Source: Bradyrhizobium australiense (GTDB taxonomy: Bacteria; Pseudomonadota; Alphaproteobacteria; Rhizobiales; Xanthobacteraceae). Taken from it: 64,000 nucleotides of DNA. The notes under the pieces were generated by a model. It worked only from the letters and a program-made list of their open reading frames with translations. It searched no databases and was not told the origin of the DNA. The position numbers and the translations under genes were made by a program. The stretch is from assembly GCF_013114825.1 (NCBI RefSeq), contig NZ_JAAVLX010000012.1, positions 1-64,000 on the forward strand, read 5' to 3'. This document shows positions 52,660-61,490 of this stretch, piece after piece (the stretch's first letter is position 1; each line of letters begins with the position of its first letter).

Positions 52660-52866
52660 ATGGTTTCCCCCGTTGGCGGTTCCCCCGCTGCATCCGAAGT
52701 CGCGACGAATCAGCAAACCGGTGCTACGGGTGCTGGCGATTTCGCCGCGCAGCTCGCCGAGCTCGAGCGTGTCAGCAAGCAAGCTCAGGCCAACAGCATC
52801 GTGATGCGCAGAATTACGACCGAGCTCTCGTCCGAAAAGAAGGTTGCCGACGAGCGCGTGAGTTAG
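52660..52866 (+). CDS. nopA: NopA, T3SS pilus subunit
   Basis: 68 aa; ATG 52660 behind AAAGGTGAGTCGAT. It has a Ser/Gly/Thr-rich N-terminus and a helical C-terminal half (FAAQLAELERVSKQAQANSI, VMRRITTELSSEKKVADERV). Size and location between nopC and the SctD gene match NopA, the main external pilin of rhizobial T3SS. Confidence 0.85.
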   Translation: MVSPVGGSPAASEVATNQQTGATGAGDFAAQLAELERVSKQAQANSIVMRRITTELSSEKKVADERVS

Positions 52867-52986
52867 CGCTGCAAGAGGGGCTCGCGGCCGCTCTTTTCGT
52901 GTGCTGGATGCTCTCTACAGCCTAACGAATTCGGAACCAGCCGTACGGCAACGCCGTACGGCTTCTCGTTGTTCAGGAGACTCTCC

Positions 52987-53874
52987 GTGAATGAACCCGC
53001 ATCCGTTCATTTCGAAGTGCTATCAGGGCTCTATTCTGGGGTGACCGGTGAAGCGCCCGTCGGAACGAGCCTTATCGGAAGTGGCCTCGGTGCTGATATC
53101 GTCTTCGTCGAACAGGGGCTCGAGCCCAATCACTTCCGTCTCACGCCCCTGCACGATTCGATGGAGATCGAGGCCCTAGCAGGTGGAGTCAGCATAGAAG
53201 GAAGCGGAGAGATTGCCGTAGGCGAGCGGGTTGTTGTTTCTCTTCCCGCCGTCGTTCATGCGGGCATGCTGTCCATTCGCTGCACACAGGATTCGGGCCA
53301 AGGATCAATCGGCCTGTCGCGTGTCTCGATAATAGCAGCCGCCTTGGTCTTGCTGAGCTCCGTCGGGATCGCCACTCTTGCAATCAGCTTCCTCTTTGAC
53401 GGCAGTGCCGGTGCACTGAGCCCCGAAGCGCCCCCTGTTGCCGCACTTCCACCCAAGCTGACGCTCAATGGTCCTGATGATCGCCCCCTCCATGCGGCCG
53501 CCGAACAGCTGCAAGAGGAGGTTAACAAAGCGGGACTTCTCAACATCAAAATCGGTCGTGGGCCAGGCGTGGTCAGCGCCGAAGGCACAGTGACACCTGC
53601 GACAGTCAGTAAATGGCAGGAGGTTCAGCAATGGTTCGATCAGCATACAAACGGGTCGCTGACACTCTTAAATGGAGTGACCGTGAAGGAGGATAAGCCG
53701 CCCTCCTCAATTGCTGTCCAGGCGGTGTGGCGCGGAGCCCACCCCTATCTTCTTATTGGTGGGCAAAAGTACTTCGTGGGCGCGCTGTTGAACGATGGAT
53801 GGACGGTTGATCGAATCGAAGCGGGACGCGTACTGCTCAGCCGGAATGGACGGCTTGCTGCTCTCCCCTATTAG
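52987..53874 (+). CDS. RhcD-type inner-ring protein (SctD, Y4yQ-type)
   Basis: 295 aa from GTG 52987, preceded by CAGGAGA. An N-terminal FHA-like cytoplasmic domain (FEVLSGLYSGVTGEAPVGTS, LIGSGLGADIVFVEQGLEPN, HFRLTPLHDSMEIEALAGG), one membrane helix (SIIAAALVLLSSVGIATLAI) and a periplasmic BON-like region (LNIKIGRGPGVVSAEGTVTP, SLTLLNGVTVKEDKPP). This is the SctD plan. With RhcJ it forms the inner-membrane ring. It is short relative to YscD, as usual for rhizobial y4yQ. Confidence 0.85.
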   Translation: MNEPASVHFEVLSGLYSGVTGEAPVGTSLIGSGLGADIVFVEQGLEPNHFRLTPLHDSMEIEALAGGVSIEGSGEIAVGERVVVSLPAVVHAGMLSIRCTQDSGQGSIGLSRVSIIAAALVLLSSVGIATLAISFLFDGSAGALSPEAPPVAALPPKLTLNGPDDRPLHAAAEQLQEEVNKAGLLNIKIGRGPGVVSAEGTVTPATVSKWQEVQQWFDQHTNGSLTLLNGVTVKEDKPPSSIAVQAVWRGAHPYLLIGGQKYFVGALLNDGWTVDRIEAGRVLLSRNGRLAALPY

Positions 53875-53903
53875 AGCTCCACCGCCGAGGAAAGGAGATC
53901 GTC

Positions 53904-54428
53904 ATGACCAAGTTGCCCCAGCATCCTGTCGGACTTGGCACCTCTTCGCAAAGGCTCAATACCCACGACCATGAGCCAGCGAACAATCCGGCCGTCCTTC
54001 AAGTCCATAATTTAGAGATCCATGGCACCGATGGCGATGGCGAGAAGAGCCACGGGTCGGTTTGGCCGGATACCGAGGCGCCGGATCTGCTAATCGAGGC
54101 CGCGCTTGACGTCAACGATATCGATGCCGTCTCGCGTGTCAGTCTCAACGAGAGGCGCGTACGGATAGCTGAGCTCGATCCCCGTGCAGCACTCGCTTCA
54201 CTTTATGGCCGCAATCTCGCAACTGGCCTGCTCTCCTTCGTGACACCACGCCTGCGTGATCCGGACGTGCTGCGAGCAGAGAAGCATAGTGTTCTTCTAG
54301 AGCGCTTGGCCGATAGGCTACGGGCCGGACCGGAGGATTCGGCGCGTGAAGGGACCGACGCCCTGCAGCAGGAGCTCCGCCGGCTCATCCTGCTCCGGCA
54401 GAACCAGAACAGCTTGATTGGGAGCTAG
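53904..54428 (+). CDS. T3SS operon protein of unknown role, 174 aa
   Basis: Starts at ATG 53904 with GAAAGGAGATC upstream. The N-terminal third is polar (QHPVGLGTSSQRLNTHDHEP); the rest is helical (LLIEAALDVNDIDAVSRVSL, LASLYGRNLATGLLSFVTPR, ALQQELRRLILLRQNQNSLI). It lies between the SctD gene and the TPR gene and is co-transcribed with rhcV. I cannot place it in a named Sct family; a gatekeeper or platform accessory role is possible. Confidence 0.8.
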   Translation: MTKLPQHPVGLGTSSQRLNTHDHEPANNPAVLQVHNLEIHGTDGDGEKSHGSVWPDTEAPDLLIEAALDVNDIDAVSRVSLNERRVRIAELDPRAALASLYGRNLATGLLSFVTPRLRDPDVLRAEKHSVLLERLADRLRAGPEDSAREGTDALQQELRRLILLRQNQNSLIGS

Positions 54429-54429
54429 C

Positions 54430-54858
54430 ATGATCGACTCGGGCGGAGCGCAATTCGCCAGTCCACCGCCGCCGGCCGATGCTTCCAAAATCGGCGATGT
54501 CTTGCCAATCTCCGGGCATGAGCGCGATTTGGTCTGCGCAATATCCTTCGTCCACCTTGCGTGTGGACAGAGCGCACGAGCTCTCGCTCTGTTGCGGCTC
54601 ATTGCCCATGACGATTCGCAAGACGTCGACCTGCTTCGCATTCTTACCTATGCTCTCATTTCGGAGGGCTTTGGCGATGAAGCACTTGCGGTGCTCGATA
54701 GACTAGACACGCTTGACGACGAGCCCTCCTCGCGTCTGCCTTTGACGCTTCTCCGCAGTCACGCGCTACGACGGGCCGGCCGTATGGACGAGGCGCGGGC
54801 AGTCTTCCAAGACTATGTGTCCTTGCGTGGCAGGACAGCCCCAACGCAACAACAATAA
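54430..54858 (+). CDS. TPR-type T3SS protein (chaperone-like), 142 aa
   Basis: ATG 54430, one base after the previous stop (GGAGCTAGC upstream). It has TPR-like helical pairs: LVCAISFVHLACGQSARALA, DVDLLRILTYALISEGFGDE, ALAVLDRLDTLDDEPSSRLP, LRSHALRRAGRMDEARAVF. Short TPR proteins next to pilin and export genes in other systems (SctG/YscG type) act as chaperones of the needle subunit. A chaperone for NopA or NopC is therefore an inference from fold and place. Confidence 0.8.
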   Translation: MIDSGGAQFASPPPPADASKIGDVLPISGHERDLVCAISFVHLACGQSARALALLRLIAHDDSQDVDLLRILTYALISEGFGDEALAVLDRLDTLDDEPSSRLPLTLLRSHALRRAGRMDEARAVFQDYVSLRGRTAPTQQQ

Positions 54859-54869
54859 GAAGACCCTCC

Positions 54870-56987
54870 ATGGCACACCTTCTTCGTAAGCTTATCGTGC
54901 GCGCGCCATTCCACCCGGATTTCATGGTCGCGTTCATGCTGCTTCTGGCAATCGGAATGATGATCATGCCGATGCCGATCGTCGTGGTCGACATGCTGAT
55001 CGGCTTCAATCTGGGCTTTGCCGTATTGCTGCTGATGGTTGCTCTGTATCTCAGTACGCCACTGGATTTCTCGTCCCTGCCCGGCGTTATCCTGATCTCT
55101 ACCGTCTTTCGTCTGGCGCTGACCATCGCGACGACGCGGCTGATTCTCGCTGAAGGAGACGCCGGCAGCATCATTCATACCTTCGGTGAGTTCGTGATAT
55201 CAGGGAACATCGCGGTCGGAATTGTTATATTTCTGATCGTGACCATGGTGCAGTTCATGGTTCTCGCGAAGGGAGCCGAGCGTGTTGCTGAAGTCTCAGC
55301 ACGATTCACGCTCGACGCTCTGCCAGGCAAGCAGATGGCTATCGACGCGGAGCTACGCAACGGTCATATCGATCAGCACGAGGCACGCAGCCGGCGAGCT
55401 TCACTGGAGCGAGAAAGCCAACTTCACGGTGCAATGGATGGCGCCATGAAGTTCGTAAAAGGGGATGCCATTGCCGGCCTCATAGTCATCTGCATCAACA
55501 TGCTGGGAGGAATCAGCATCGGACTGCTCTCCAAGGGCATGTCCGTCGATGAGGCGTTGCATCAATATACGCTGCTCACCATCGGCGATGCGTTGATTTC
55601 TCAGATTCCGGCGCTCCTCCTGTCGGTTACGGCCGCAACCATCGTCACGCGTGTAAATGGTCCTTCCAAGCTCAAGCTTGGTGCCGATATCATCAACCAA
55701 CTCACGGCCAGTACCCAGGCATTGCGGCTAGCGGCCGGCGTCTTACTTCTCATGGGGCTGATACCTGGTTTCCCCTTGCCCCCGTTTCTCATGCTGGCCG
55801 CACTTTTTGCCGGGGCAAGCTATGTCAAAGGCGGGGTGCAAGGCGCGAACACGGGCTCCAAAACGGGCGCCAACGTTAGTGCTCCGACCTCAACACCAGC
55901 GCAGGCTCAAAGGCAAACCATACCTGCGGAGGCGCTTCCGGTCGCGGTCTTCTTTGCACCTAACCTGGTAAACGCGATTGATAGAGAGGAAGTTGAGCAG
56001 CACATTGCTCGCATTTCGGCACTGGTTTCAGCCGATCTTGGCATCACGATTCCCCGCATTCCAGTCCAGGTCGATCAACGTTTGGCCCAATCCGAGTTCA
56101 GGCTAGATGTGGAAGGGGTACCGGTTGAACGGGATCGAGTCGATCCGACGCAGCTCGCGCTCACCGACGACCGAGCGAACATTGAATTGAGTGGCATCCC
56201 GTATCGGCAAGATCCAGACACCGACCGGATCTGGATCGAACAGAGCCATGCACCGGCTCTCAAAGCGGCCGGGATCGGGCATCACCGTCCGAGCGAAATC
56301 ATCGCCCTGCGCGTCAGTTCCGTACTGACGCGATATGCGCAGCGCTTGGTAGGCATTCAAGAGACGCGACAATTGCTTGCCCGGATGGAGCAGGAATATG
56401 CCGACCTGGTGAAGGAAGTGCTACGCACGACTCCAGTTCCCCGGATCGCCGATGTCCTGCGGCGCCTGCTCGACGAGGGTATCCCGATTCGTAACACCCG
56501 GCTGGTCTTGGAGGCGTTCGCCGAATGGAGCGAACGCGAGCAAAACGCCGTCCTGCTCACCGAATATGTCCGCTCCGGCCTAAGACGGCAAATCTGCTTT
56601 CGCCATGCCAACGCTCACCGTGTTCTGCCCGCCTTTATCGTAGAACGTGAAACTGAGGATGTAATTCGCAGTGCGGTTCGAGAGACTACCGTCGGGCCGT
56701 ACCTCGCGCTGGAGGACCGGCATAGCGAGATGTTGCTGTCGCAACTGCGCCAGATTCATTCAGGCATGCCACCAGGTCAGAGCCAGCCCGTCATCCTGAG
56801 CTCGCTGGATATCCGGCGCTTCGTCCGCGGCTTTCTCACCCGCAACGGGATCGATCTTCCTGTTCTGTCTTATCAGGATCTCGCTTCCGATTTCACGGTC
56901 CAGCCGGTGGGGTCGCTCAAGCTTACAGGTCCCAAGGAACAAGCTCCGACAGTAGAACAACGCAACCGGCTTGCTACAAACGGCTAA
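54870..56987 (+). CDS. rhcV: RhcV, major export gate protein
   Basis: 705 aa. SctV/FlhA family. Membrane part with eight hydrophobic segments (LLLAIGMMIMPMPIVVVDML, IGFNLGFAVLLLMVALYLST), the family signature LSTPLDFSSLPGVILISTVF then RLALTIATTRLIL, and the FHIPEP-like loop VLAKGAERVAEVSARFTLDA then LPGKQMAIDAELRNG. A large cytoplasmic domain from about residue 340 forms the nonameric substrate-binding ring. Codes for a full-length product with intact ends. Confidence 0.97.
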   Translation: MAHLLRKLIVRAPFHPDFMVAFMLLLAIGMMIMPMPIVVVDMLIGFNLGFAVLLLMVALYLSTPLDFSSLPGVILISTVFRLALTIATTRLILAEGDAGSIIHTFGEFVISGNIAVGIVIFLIVTMVQFMVLAKGAERVAEVSARFTLDALPGKQMAIDAELRNGHIDQHEARSRRASLERESQLHGAMDGAMKFVKGDAIAGLIVICINMLGGISIGLLSKGMSVDEALHQYTLLTIGDALISQIPALLLSVTAATIVTRVNGPSKLKLGADIINQLTASTQALRLAAGVLLLMGLIPGFPLPPFLMLAALFAGASYVKGGVQGANTGSKTGANVSAPTSTPAQAQRQTIPAEALPVAVFFAPNLVNAIDREEVEQHIARISALVSADLGITIPRIPVQVDQRLAQSEFRLDVEGVPVERDRVDPTQLALTDDRANIELSGIPYRQDPDTDRIWIEQSHAPALKAAGIGHHRPSEIIALRVSSVLTRYAQRLVGIQETRQLLARMEQEYADLVKEVLRTTPVPRIADVLRRLLDEGIPIRNTRLVLEAFAEWSEREQNAVLLTEYVRSGLRRQICFRHANAHRVLPAFIVERETEDVIRSAVRETTVGPYLALEDRHSEMLLSQLRQIHSGMPPGQSQPVILSSLDIRRFVRGFLTRNGIDLPVLSYQDLASDFTVQPVGSLKLTGPKEQAPTVEQRNRLATNG

Positions 56988-57012
56988 CAACAGTGCAGCA
57001 GTCGGTCATGAG

Positions 57013-57612
57013 ATGGATGGCATGAATTCACTAATAACAACATTCGCTGCACGATTGTATGCATTCCATCCGCCCTCGCGCTTAGCTCTCTTTGCTTTAT
57101 TCGCCACTCTTGCGCTTGGTGGTTGCGCCAGCTTGGATCATCAAGCTATCTCCGTTCAAGAGACGCCGCGGCCAGAGTTGCTGGGTGCCAAGGACATCGA
57201 TCCTGCTATGCGCGAGCGCATTGCACACGCCCTCCTCCGAGTTTCCGACGAAGAGAGTTTGCGCGAGGCTCTGAAGCAAAAGCCGGACAATGTCGATGCG
57301 GCAATCTCGCTTACGCAGGCACTTCTCGCACAGAGACGCGCAGGCGAAGCACTTGAGGTAGCCGACAAGATCTTGCTTACAGTTCCTGGTGATTTGCGTG
57401 CCATGAACGCAAAAGGGGTGGTCCTCGACGCCGAGGGGCGCCATGATGAGGCGCAAGCGCTATATCGCGAGGCTCTCGCAGCGGCGCCAGGCAATCAGAT
57501 GTTGCGCAACAATCTCGGCCTATCGCTCGCACTTGCTCGAAATGCCAATACCGGACATGCGAGCCTACAACCGCTTTCGCACGAGCCGCATGCGCTGGCG
57601 GGTTCGCCATAA
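57013..57612 (+). CDS. TadD-like TPR lipoprotein (Y4yS-type)
   Basis: 199 aa from ATG 57013. A lipoprotein signal with lipobox (ALFALFATLALGGCASLDHQ) is followed by TPR units (DNVDAAISLTQALLAQRRAG, EALEVADKILLTVPGDLRAM, NAKGVVLDAEGRHDEAQALY). It matches TadD/y4yS-like lipoproteins in plan and place, behind rhcV. With RhcC2 (CpaC-like) and the CpaD-like lipoprotein, it is the third Tad-pilus-type outer-membrane component in this T3SS, and probably assists secretin assembly. Confidence 0.82.
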   Translation: MDGMNSLITTFAARLYAFHPPSRLALFALFATLALGGCASLDHQAISVQETPRPELLGAKDIDPAMRERIAHALLRVSDEESLREALKQKPDNVDAAISLTQALLAQRRAGEALEVADKILLTVPGDLRAMNAKGVVLDAEGRHDEAQALYREALAAAPGNQMLRNNLGLSLALARNANTGHASLQPLSHEPHALAGSP

Positions 57613-57660
57613 CGTAGCTTTCTCGTAAAAAGCCGGACCCTAAGCGATCAGCGCCTGCGC

Positions 57661-57693
57661 GTCAGCTGGTCGTCAGCTAGGCTGACTATCAAC
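57661..57693 (+). promoter_or_regulatory. tts box of nopP
   Basis: GTCAGCTGGTCGTCAGCTAG then GCTGACTATCAAC. GTCAG lies 97 bp before the nopP start codon; the sequence differs from the consensus in the middle but matches the orphan box at 3693. Confidence 0.75.
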
Positions 57694-57757
57694 TTCGCCA
57701 TGCCCACGAGCCTCAACTGAGTGCAAGAACACTTCACCGATAGGAAACCCAATCACC

Positions 57758-58621
57758 ATGTATGGCCGAATCAACAGCTACCCCGGCGCTTCTGACGCTG
57801 ATGAAATGAGATATTCCGGCACCAATCAGGCCCAATCTGATGCAGATAGCCAACGCTTTGCGGAGATGTTTGCTGGGATGCACATGGCTGCGCCGAGCGC
57901 TCCTTCGTCTTCGGCAGCAACACCCTCGTACTCCCTCGATCGCCGACCTCCTGTGGTGGAGATCAAAAGGTCTGAATTCGACGAAAAGGTGAGGGACTTT
58001 TATGGCGATGAAATCGATGATATCGCCGCGAAGCCACATATATACTCGCGTCCCATATCCTCGAAGGCCGAACGCACAGCACAAGTTGCCTATGACCACG
58101 GCAGGCAATCTGGCTCGAAAGACGCACGCTATTTCAGCTATCAGTTAGGCAACAAGAGTGTTGGACTTCTGAGAACGGAAGGCGGAGCTAGCATGAATGA
58201 TGTGTTCAAAGACGAAAAGGCACGCGCGCGCTGGCGGGAACAGTTTCCGGGACGGACCGAACTCACATCCACTGTAGATTTTCGGGTTACTCATCCCCTC
58301 GTCGAGAACGCAGGCGATATTCTGTTGGAGCATCAGCTTCGGCTCGACGGCGAACGGCCTTTGCTCCTCTCTCATTCTGTCAATGACGAAGCAAAGGCGC
58401 GCGCGCGGGCGTTGGGTTTTGTTGAGGTGAGTGACTCGATGATGGTGCTTGACCCTACCAAGCATCCTAACAAGTGGACGAAGAATGATGATGGTGAATG
58501 GCAGCGGAAAAACAAGCCTCCATTGTATCTTAAAGCTACTGACACTAATGGCAGTGATACCAGCGGGGCCCAGCGTGCTCCAAATACCACGCCGGATTGG
58601 GACGACGATGACTTCATGTAG
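57758..58621 (+). CDS. nopP: NopP type III effector
   Basis: 287 aa. It starts MYGRINSYPGASDADEM, has a Ser/Pro-rich secretion leader to about residue 65, and then a body with YFSYQLGNKSVGLLRTEGGA, LTSTVDFRVTHPLVENAGDI, LLEHQLRLDGERPLLLSHSV and a GNAT-like end (DEAKARARALGFVEVSDSMM, VLDPTKHPNKW). Length, start and plan match NopP, an effector that decides compatibility with Rj2 soybean. The Rj2-relevant residues (recalled as R60, R67, H173 in incompatible strains) cannot be aligned with certainty without a reference. It is the single intact copy here; a relic lies at 3794. Confidence 0.85.
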   Translation: MYGRINSYPGASDADEMRYSGTNQAQSDADSQRFAEMFAGMHMAAPSAPSSSAATPSYSLDRRPPVVEIKRSEFDEKVRDFYGDEIDDIAAKPHIYSRPISSKAERTAQVAYDHGRQSGSKDARYFSYQLGNKSVGLLRTEGGASMNDVFKDEKARARWREQFPGRTELTSTVDFRVTHPLVENAGDILLEHQLRLDGERPLLLSHSVNDEAKARARALGFVEVSDSMMVLDPTKHPNKWTKNDDGEWQRKNKPPLYLKATDTNGSDTSGAQRAPNTTPDWDDDDFM

Positions 58622-59180
58622 ACTGGTCCGAAGAAGATAGATCACGCGAAACGAGACCGGATTGCGAGTGGGTCACAACACCCGCAGCACTTCAGGTTGC
58701 TCAAGAAGACTCATCGCCTACATGGCCCTCACCCGCGCTAAGCGTTGGTTTTGCGGGTTGGACAAAAGAGCGCGCCGGCTACTCTCATCGAGAGCTGGCA
58801 AATCGAGCGGCTATGGTCCAGCTTGCGAAATCGTCTCGGGGCAGCTCACCACAGGTTCGGTGGCCGCCACTTCCTCGTTCTGACCGCCCTCCGCGCAGGT
58901 CAGCACGATCCGAGCTCTCAGAGCCAGCGCTAGCGCGTTCTTTCGCAGCATCGTTAGCGACTTCAGTTCGGCACGCTCGTCATGTCGCTTTGTATCAAGG
59001 GTGCAAGTGGCTGGACCGCGATCAGACCTCCGTCGCTGTTGCCAGCGCTCATCTTTGGCACATCAACGCGAAGCTACGATGCGAACTTGTGACTCGGGAT
59101 ACTACCAACACGGCATCTTCCATGGAATTGGAAGCCAGGGTGATTTCGGATTTTCTTTGTGCATCCGGGAGAATGCGCTT
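58622..59180. other. Intergenic stretch
   Basis: Several open GC-rich frames but no recognisable gene. The end carries the tts box of the next effector. Confidence 0.4.
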
Positions 59181-59214
59181 CGTCAGCTTATTGTCAGCCA
59201 GGCCATCTACCTGG
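59181..59214 (+). promoter_or_regulatory. tts box of the 745-aa effector gene
   Basis: CGTCAGCTTATTGTCAGCCA then GGCCATCTACCTGG. GTCAG at 59182-59186 is 71 bp before the start codon. Confidence 0.7.
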
Positions 59215-59252
59215 ATGGGCTGCGCATTCTCGCCTGTATCGGAGGTTGGAAC

Positions 59253-61490
59253 ATGACGGGTATTGACCGACCTGGCAAATCGCACGTTGGGGCTGATGGC
59301 GCCGACAGCACGTTGAGCAGCTCGCGCTCGGAGTCAGGTCTTGCGCTTGAGGAAGGCAGCCAACGGTTCGATTCCGTCGTGGAGGGGATGCGCTCTGGTA
59401 GCCAGCCGCGCACTTCGGGTATGGCAGTCCCCATTCCCTCGACAGGCGACGAGATCCAAGCAACAAAGCGACAAATGGACCGCCTGCTTGAGGAACTTGA
59501 CGCTTGCCGTAAGGCGGCCATGCAAGCGCAGAACTCGTCGGAGGCGCAAGAGCTGATCGATCAGCTCGTCGAGGCAAGCTCAAAAGTTCTGGACTACAGC
59601 GCGAGCCTGCCCCCGCATGTAGCGCGTAGCATTCTGTCCGACGATCAAGCTCGCCGACTCCGGAACGAGGCGCTCGATGCGGGGGACCAATGCAACACAC
59701 TGGCCACCCCGACTATCTACGCCTTGGAGGAGAGCAGGAAGAGTGCGGCCGACGCGCTCGACCGGATACTCAAATTCAACCCTTCCCCCGACCAGCTGCG
59801 CCGCGCGGTTTCCAGTGTGGCGAACCACTATGAGGCGTGCATGGAGTGGTGGGGAAAGAAGGCATTGCGCTCGGAACGGATGCAGTCGGTCTGCGCCGCC
59901 ACCGCCAACTTACCAAGTACAACGGCCGAGATGCGGCAGACCGAAGAGGCCGCACTGCGGCTGCACACCGGCTGGGCACTGTATACGAAGTGCATGCATC
60001 TGCAATCGCGGGTCGCTCTCGCGCAGGTCATGATTGAGCCGCTGGCGAGCACGTTCGAACCAGCCGTGAGGAACATCCTCATAGGTGAGAACGGGCAGGT
60101 GCGTCTGCTGGGAACCTTTATCGAGGATTTTTTTCCGGCATTCCTCTCGACGCGCGGCGCCGTTCTAAACGGCGAAGGACGCGCGCTGGACGCAGAGCAC
60201 TGCGCCGTTCTGGAAGGCGTCATGGAGCGCCTTTCGGAATTTGCGTTGGCGTTGCACGACGTCGTCGGAAATCTAAGCGCTCTCGGAGCAGGTGCCGACC
60301 TCCCATTGGAACTGTTGGGCCAGATTGTGGAAGGTGCGTGGGTCACGGCGCATGAGGTCAAGCGCCTCTTGTCACTGCAGCCGAAGACCCCAGCCATTAT
60401 TAGACCGCCGGCCGACGCTGAGGCTGCGATACCGGCCAACACTACCGGCAGGGTTGAGGCCGAAGGCACAACAACGCGCAGGAAGCGCAGAGGCAAGCGC
60501 ACTCCGGTCGAGGGCGCCGGGAGTTCAGCGGCCAGGAGGATGCAGCCACAGGTCGCTACGGCCGACAAGGCCACAGCGCCAGCTGCCAAAGTTCTCGTGC
60601 TCTCGGATTTAGGTACGAAGAAGCTGGTGAGCGCGGAGGAGGCGCAAAGGCCGTCATCGTCGGCGGCGGCACACTTGGCTATCTGGCAGGCCCCCGCGTC
60701 GATTGAGGCACTGACGCCACTACTCAAGCGCTTGGACGAACTTTTGCAATTCGATCTGGCTGGACAGCAAAGGGCCGTCTCGCAAGCGCGCCAGATGAAA
60801 CCCGAAGACGCTGACCACGTCGTAGACACCGTGGTTGAGCGCCTGCAGATACAGGCCGCCGAGATGCAGGCCTGTGTGGCCGCGTTGGAGGAGCCTCGTC
60901 GAAGTGGCCTACTCACGCCTGCGCAAGTGCCCGAAGTGCACGACAAAATAGTCCGGCTCAATATGATGTTGTCCCAGGCGAAGGGGCTGGCCAAAGCTGA
61001 GAAAGAGCGAAAGGCCACGACTATTATTGATTGCATGAAGACCTACGCCTTTCCCTCGCAGAAGCACCTTGAATACTTGCGGGCGGCCGAGGAGTTGGCG
61101 CCTGCGGATGTACCGCGCCCGTTGAAGGGCGAGCCAGGGACGCTGTTTGAGTTCAAGCTCCAACCCAAGGCGCTGAGTAATGGTGCAATGCCGAGTCCGA
61201 TGTGGGTACACATCCACACGAACCGGCCGGTACTTGCGCGGCAATTGGCCACGCTAGATGACGCCGAGTTCGCCGCTAGCCACGTCAAATCCAATAAACA
61301 GCGCGGCTACAATCGGCAGTGGCAGAACGCCCGGGCCGCAACGGGTCACGAGAACGTCGTGGTCCACCGCGGCAAGCTTACGCCTGCGTTCTGTAAGTCC
61401 TTGTTGAGCAAAGTGCTTAGCGGCCACCCGCGCTATCCGCTTGCCGAGGCGGAGCACCTGTCGACGCAGGCCGCTCGACACGGGATGTAG
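59253..61490 (+). CDS. Large type III effector candidate, 745 aa (XopP/HLK-like)
   Basis: ATG 59253 behind GGAGGTTGGAAC. Polar leader of about 90 residues, then a mainly helical body (ATKRQMDRLLEELDACRKAA, SKVLDYSASLPPHVARSILS, LKFNPSPDQLRRAVSSVANH). A basic stretch follows at about 415-430 (TTTRRKRRGKRTP) that could act as a nuclear signal. The last about 110 residues (TLFEFKLQPKALSNGAMPSP, MWVHIHTNRPVLARQLATLD, HVKSNKQRGYNRQWQNARAA, ENVVVHRGKLTPAFCKSLLS) look like the end of Xanthomonas XopP / Ralstonia HLK (RipH) proteins as I remember them. The family name is therefore tentative; the tts box and leader support secretion. Confidence 0.72.
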   Translation: MTGIDRPGKSHVGADGADSTLSSSRSESGLALEEGSQRFDSVVEGMRSGSQPRTSGMAVPIPSTGDEIQATKRQMDRLLEELDACRKAAMQAQNSSEAQELIDQLVEASSKVLDYSASLPPHVARSILSDDQARRLRNEALDAGDQCNTLATPTIYALEESRKSAADALDRILKFNPSPDQLRRAVSSVANHYEACMEWWGKKALRSERMQSVCAATANLPSTTAEMRQTEEAALRLHTGWALYTKCMHLQSRVALAQVMIEPLASTFEPAVRNILIGENGQVRLLGTFIEDFFPAFLSTRGAVLNGEGRALDAEHCAVLEGVMERLSEFALALHDVVGNLSALGAGADLPLELLGQIVEGAWVTAHEVKRLLSLQPKTPAIIRPPADAEAAIPANTTGRVEAEGTTTRRKRRGKRTPVEGAGSSAARRMQPQVATADKATAPAAKVLVLSDLGTKKLVSAEEAQRPSSSAAAHLAIWQAPASIEALTPLLKRLDELLQFDLAGQQRAVSQARQMKPEDADHVVDTVVERLQIQAAEMQACVAALEEPRRSGLLTPAQVPEVHDKIVRLNMMLSQAKGLAKAEKERKATTIIDCMKTYAFPSQKHLEYLRAAEELAPADVPRPLKGEPGTLFEFKLQPKALSNGAMPSPMWVHIHTNRPVLARQLATLDDAEFAASHVKSNKQRGYNRQWQNARAATGHENVVVHRGKLTPAFCKSLLSKVLSGHPRYPLAEAEHLSTQAARHGM

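Noticed and set aside
53904..54428. Assignment of the 174-aa gene as a translocator or gatekeeper (SctW)
   Set aside because: No motif of either family could be seen; left as unknown.
59828..61036. 402-codon minus-strand frame inside the 745-aa effector gene
   Set aside because: Cys/Ser/Ala-rich antisense shadow; the plus-strand frame has a tts box, ribosome site and family-like end.
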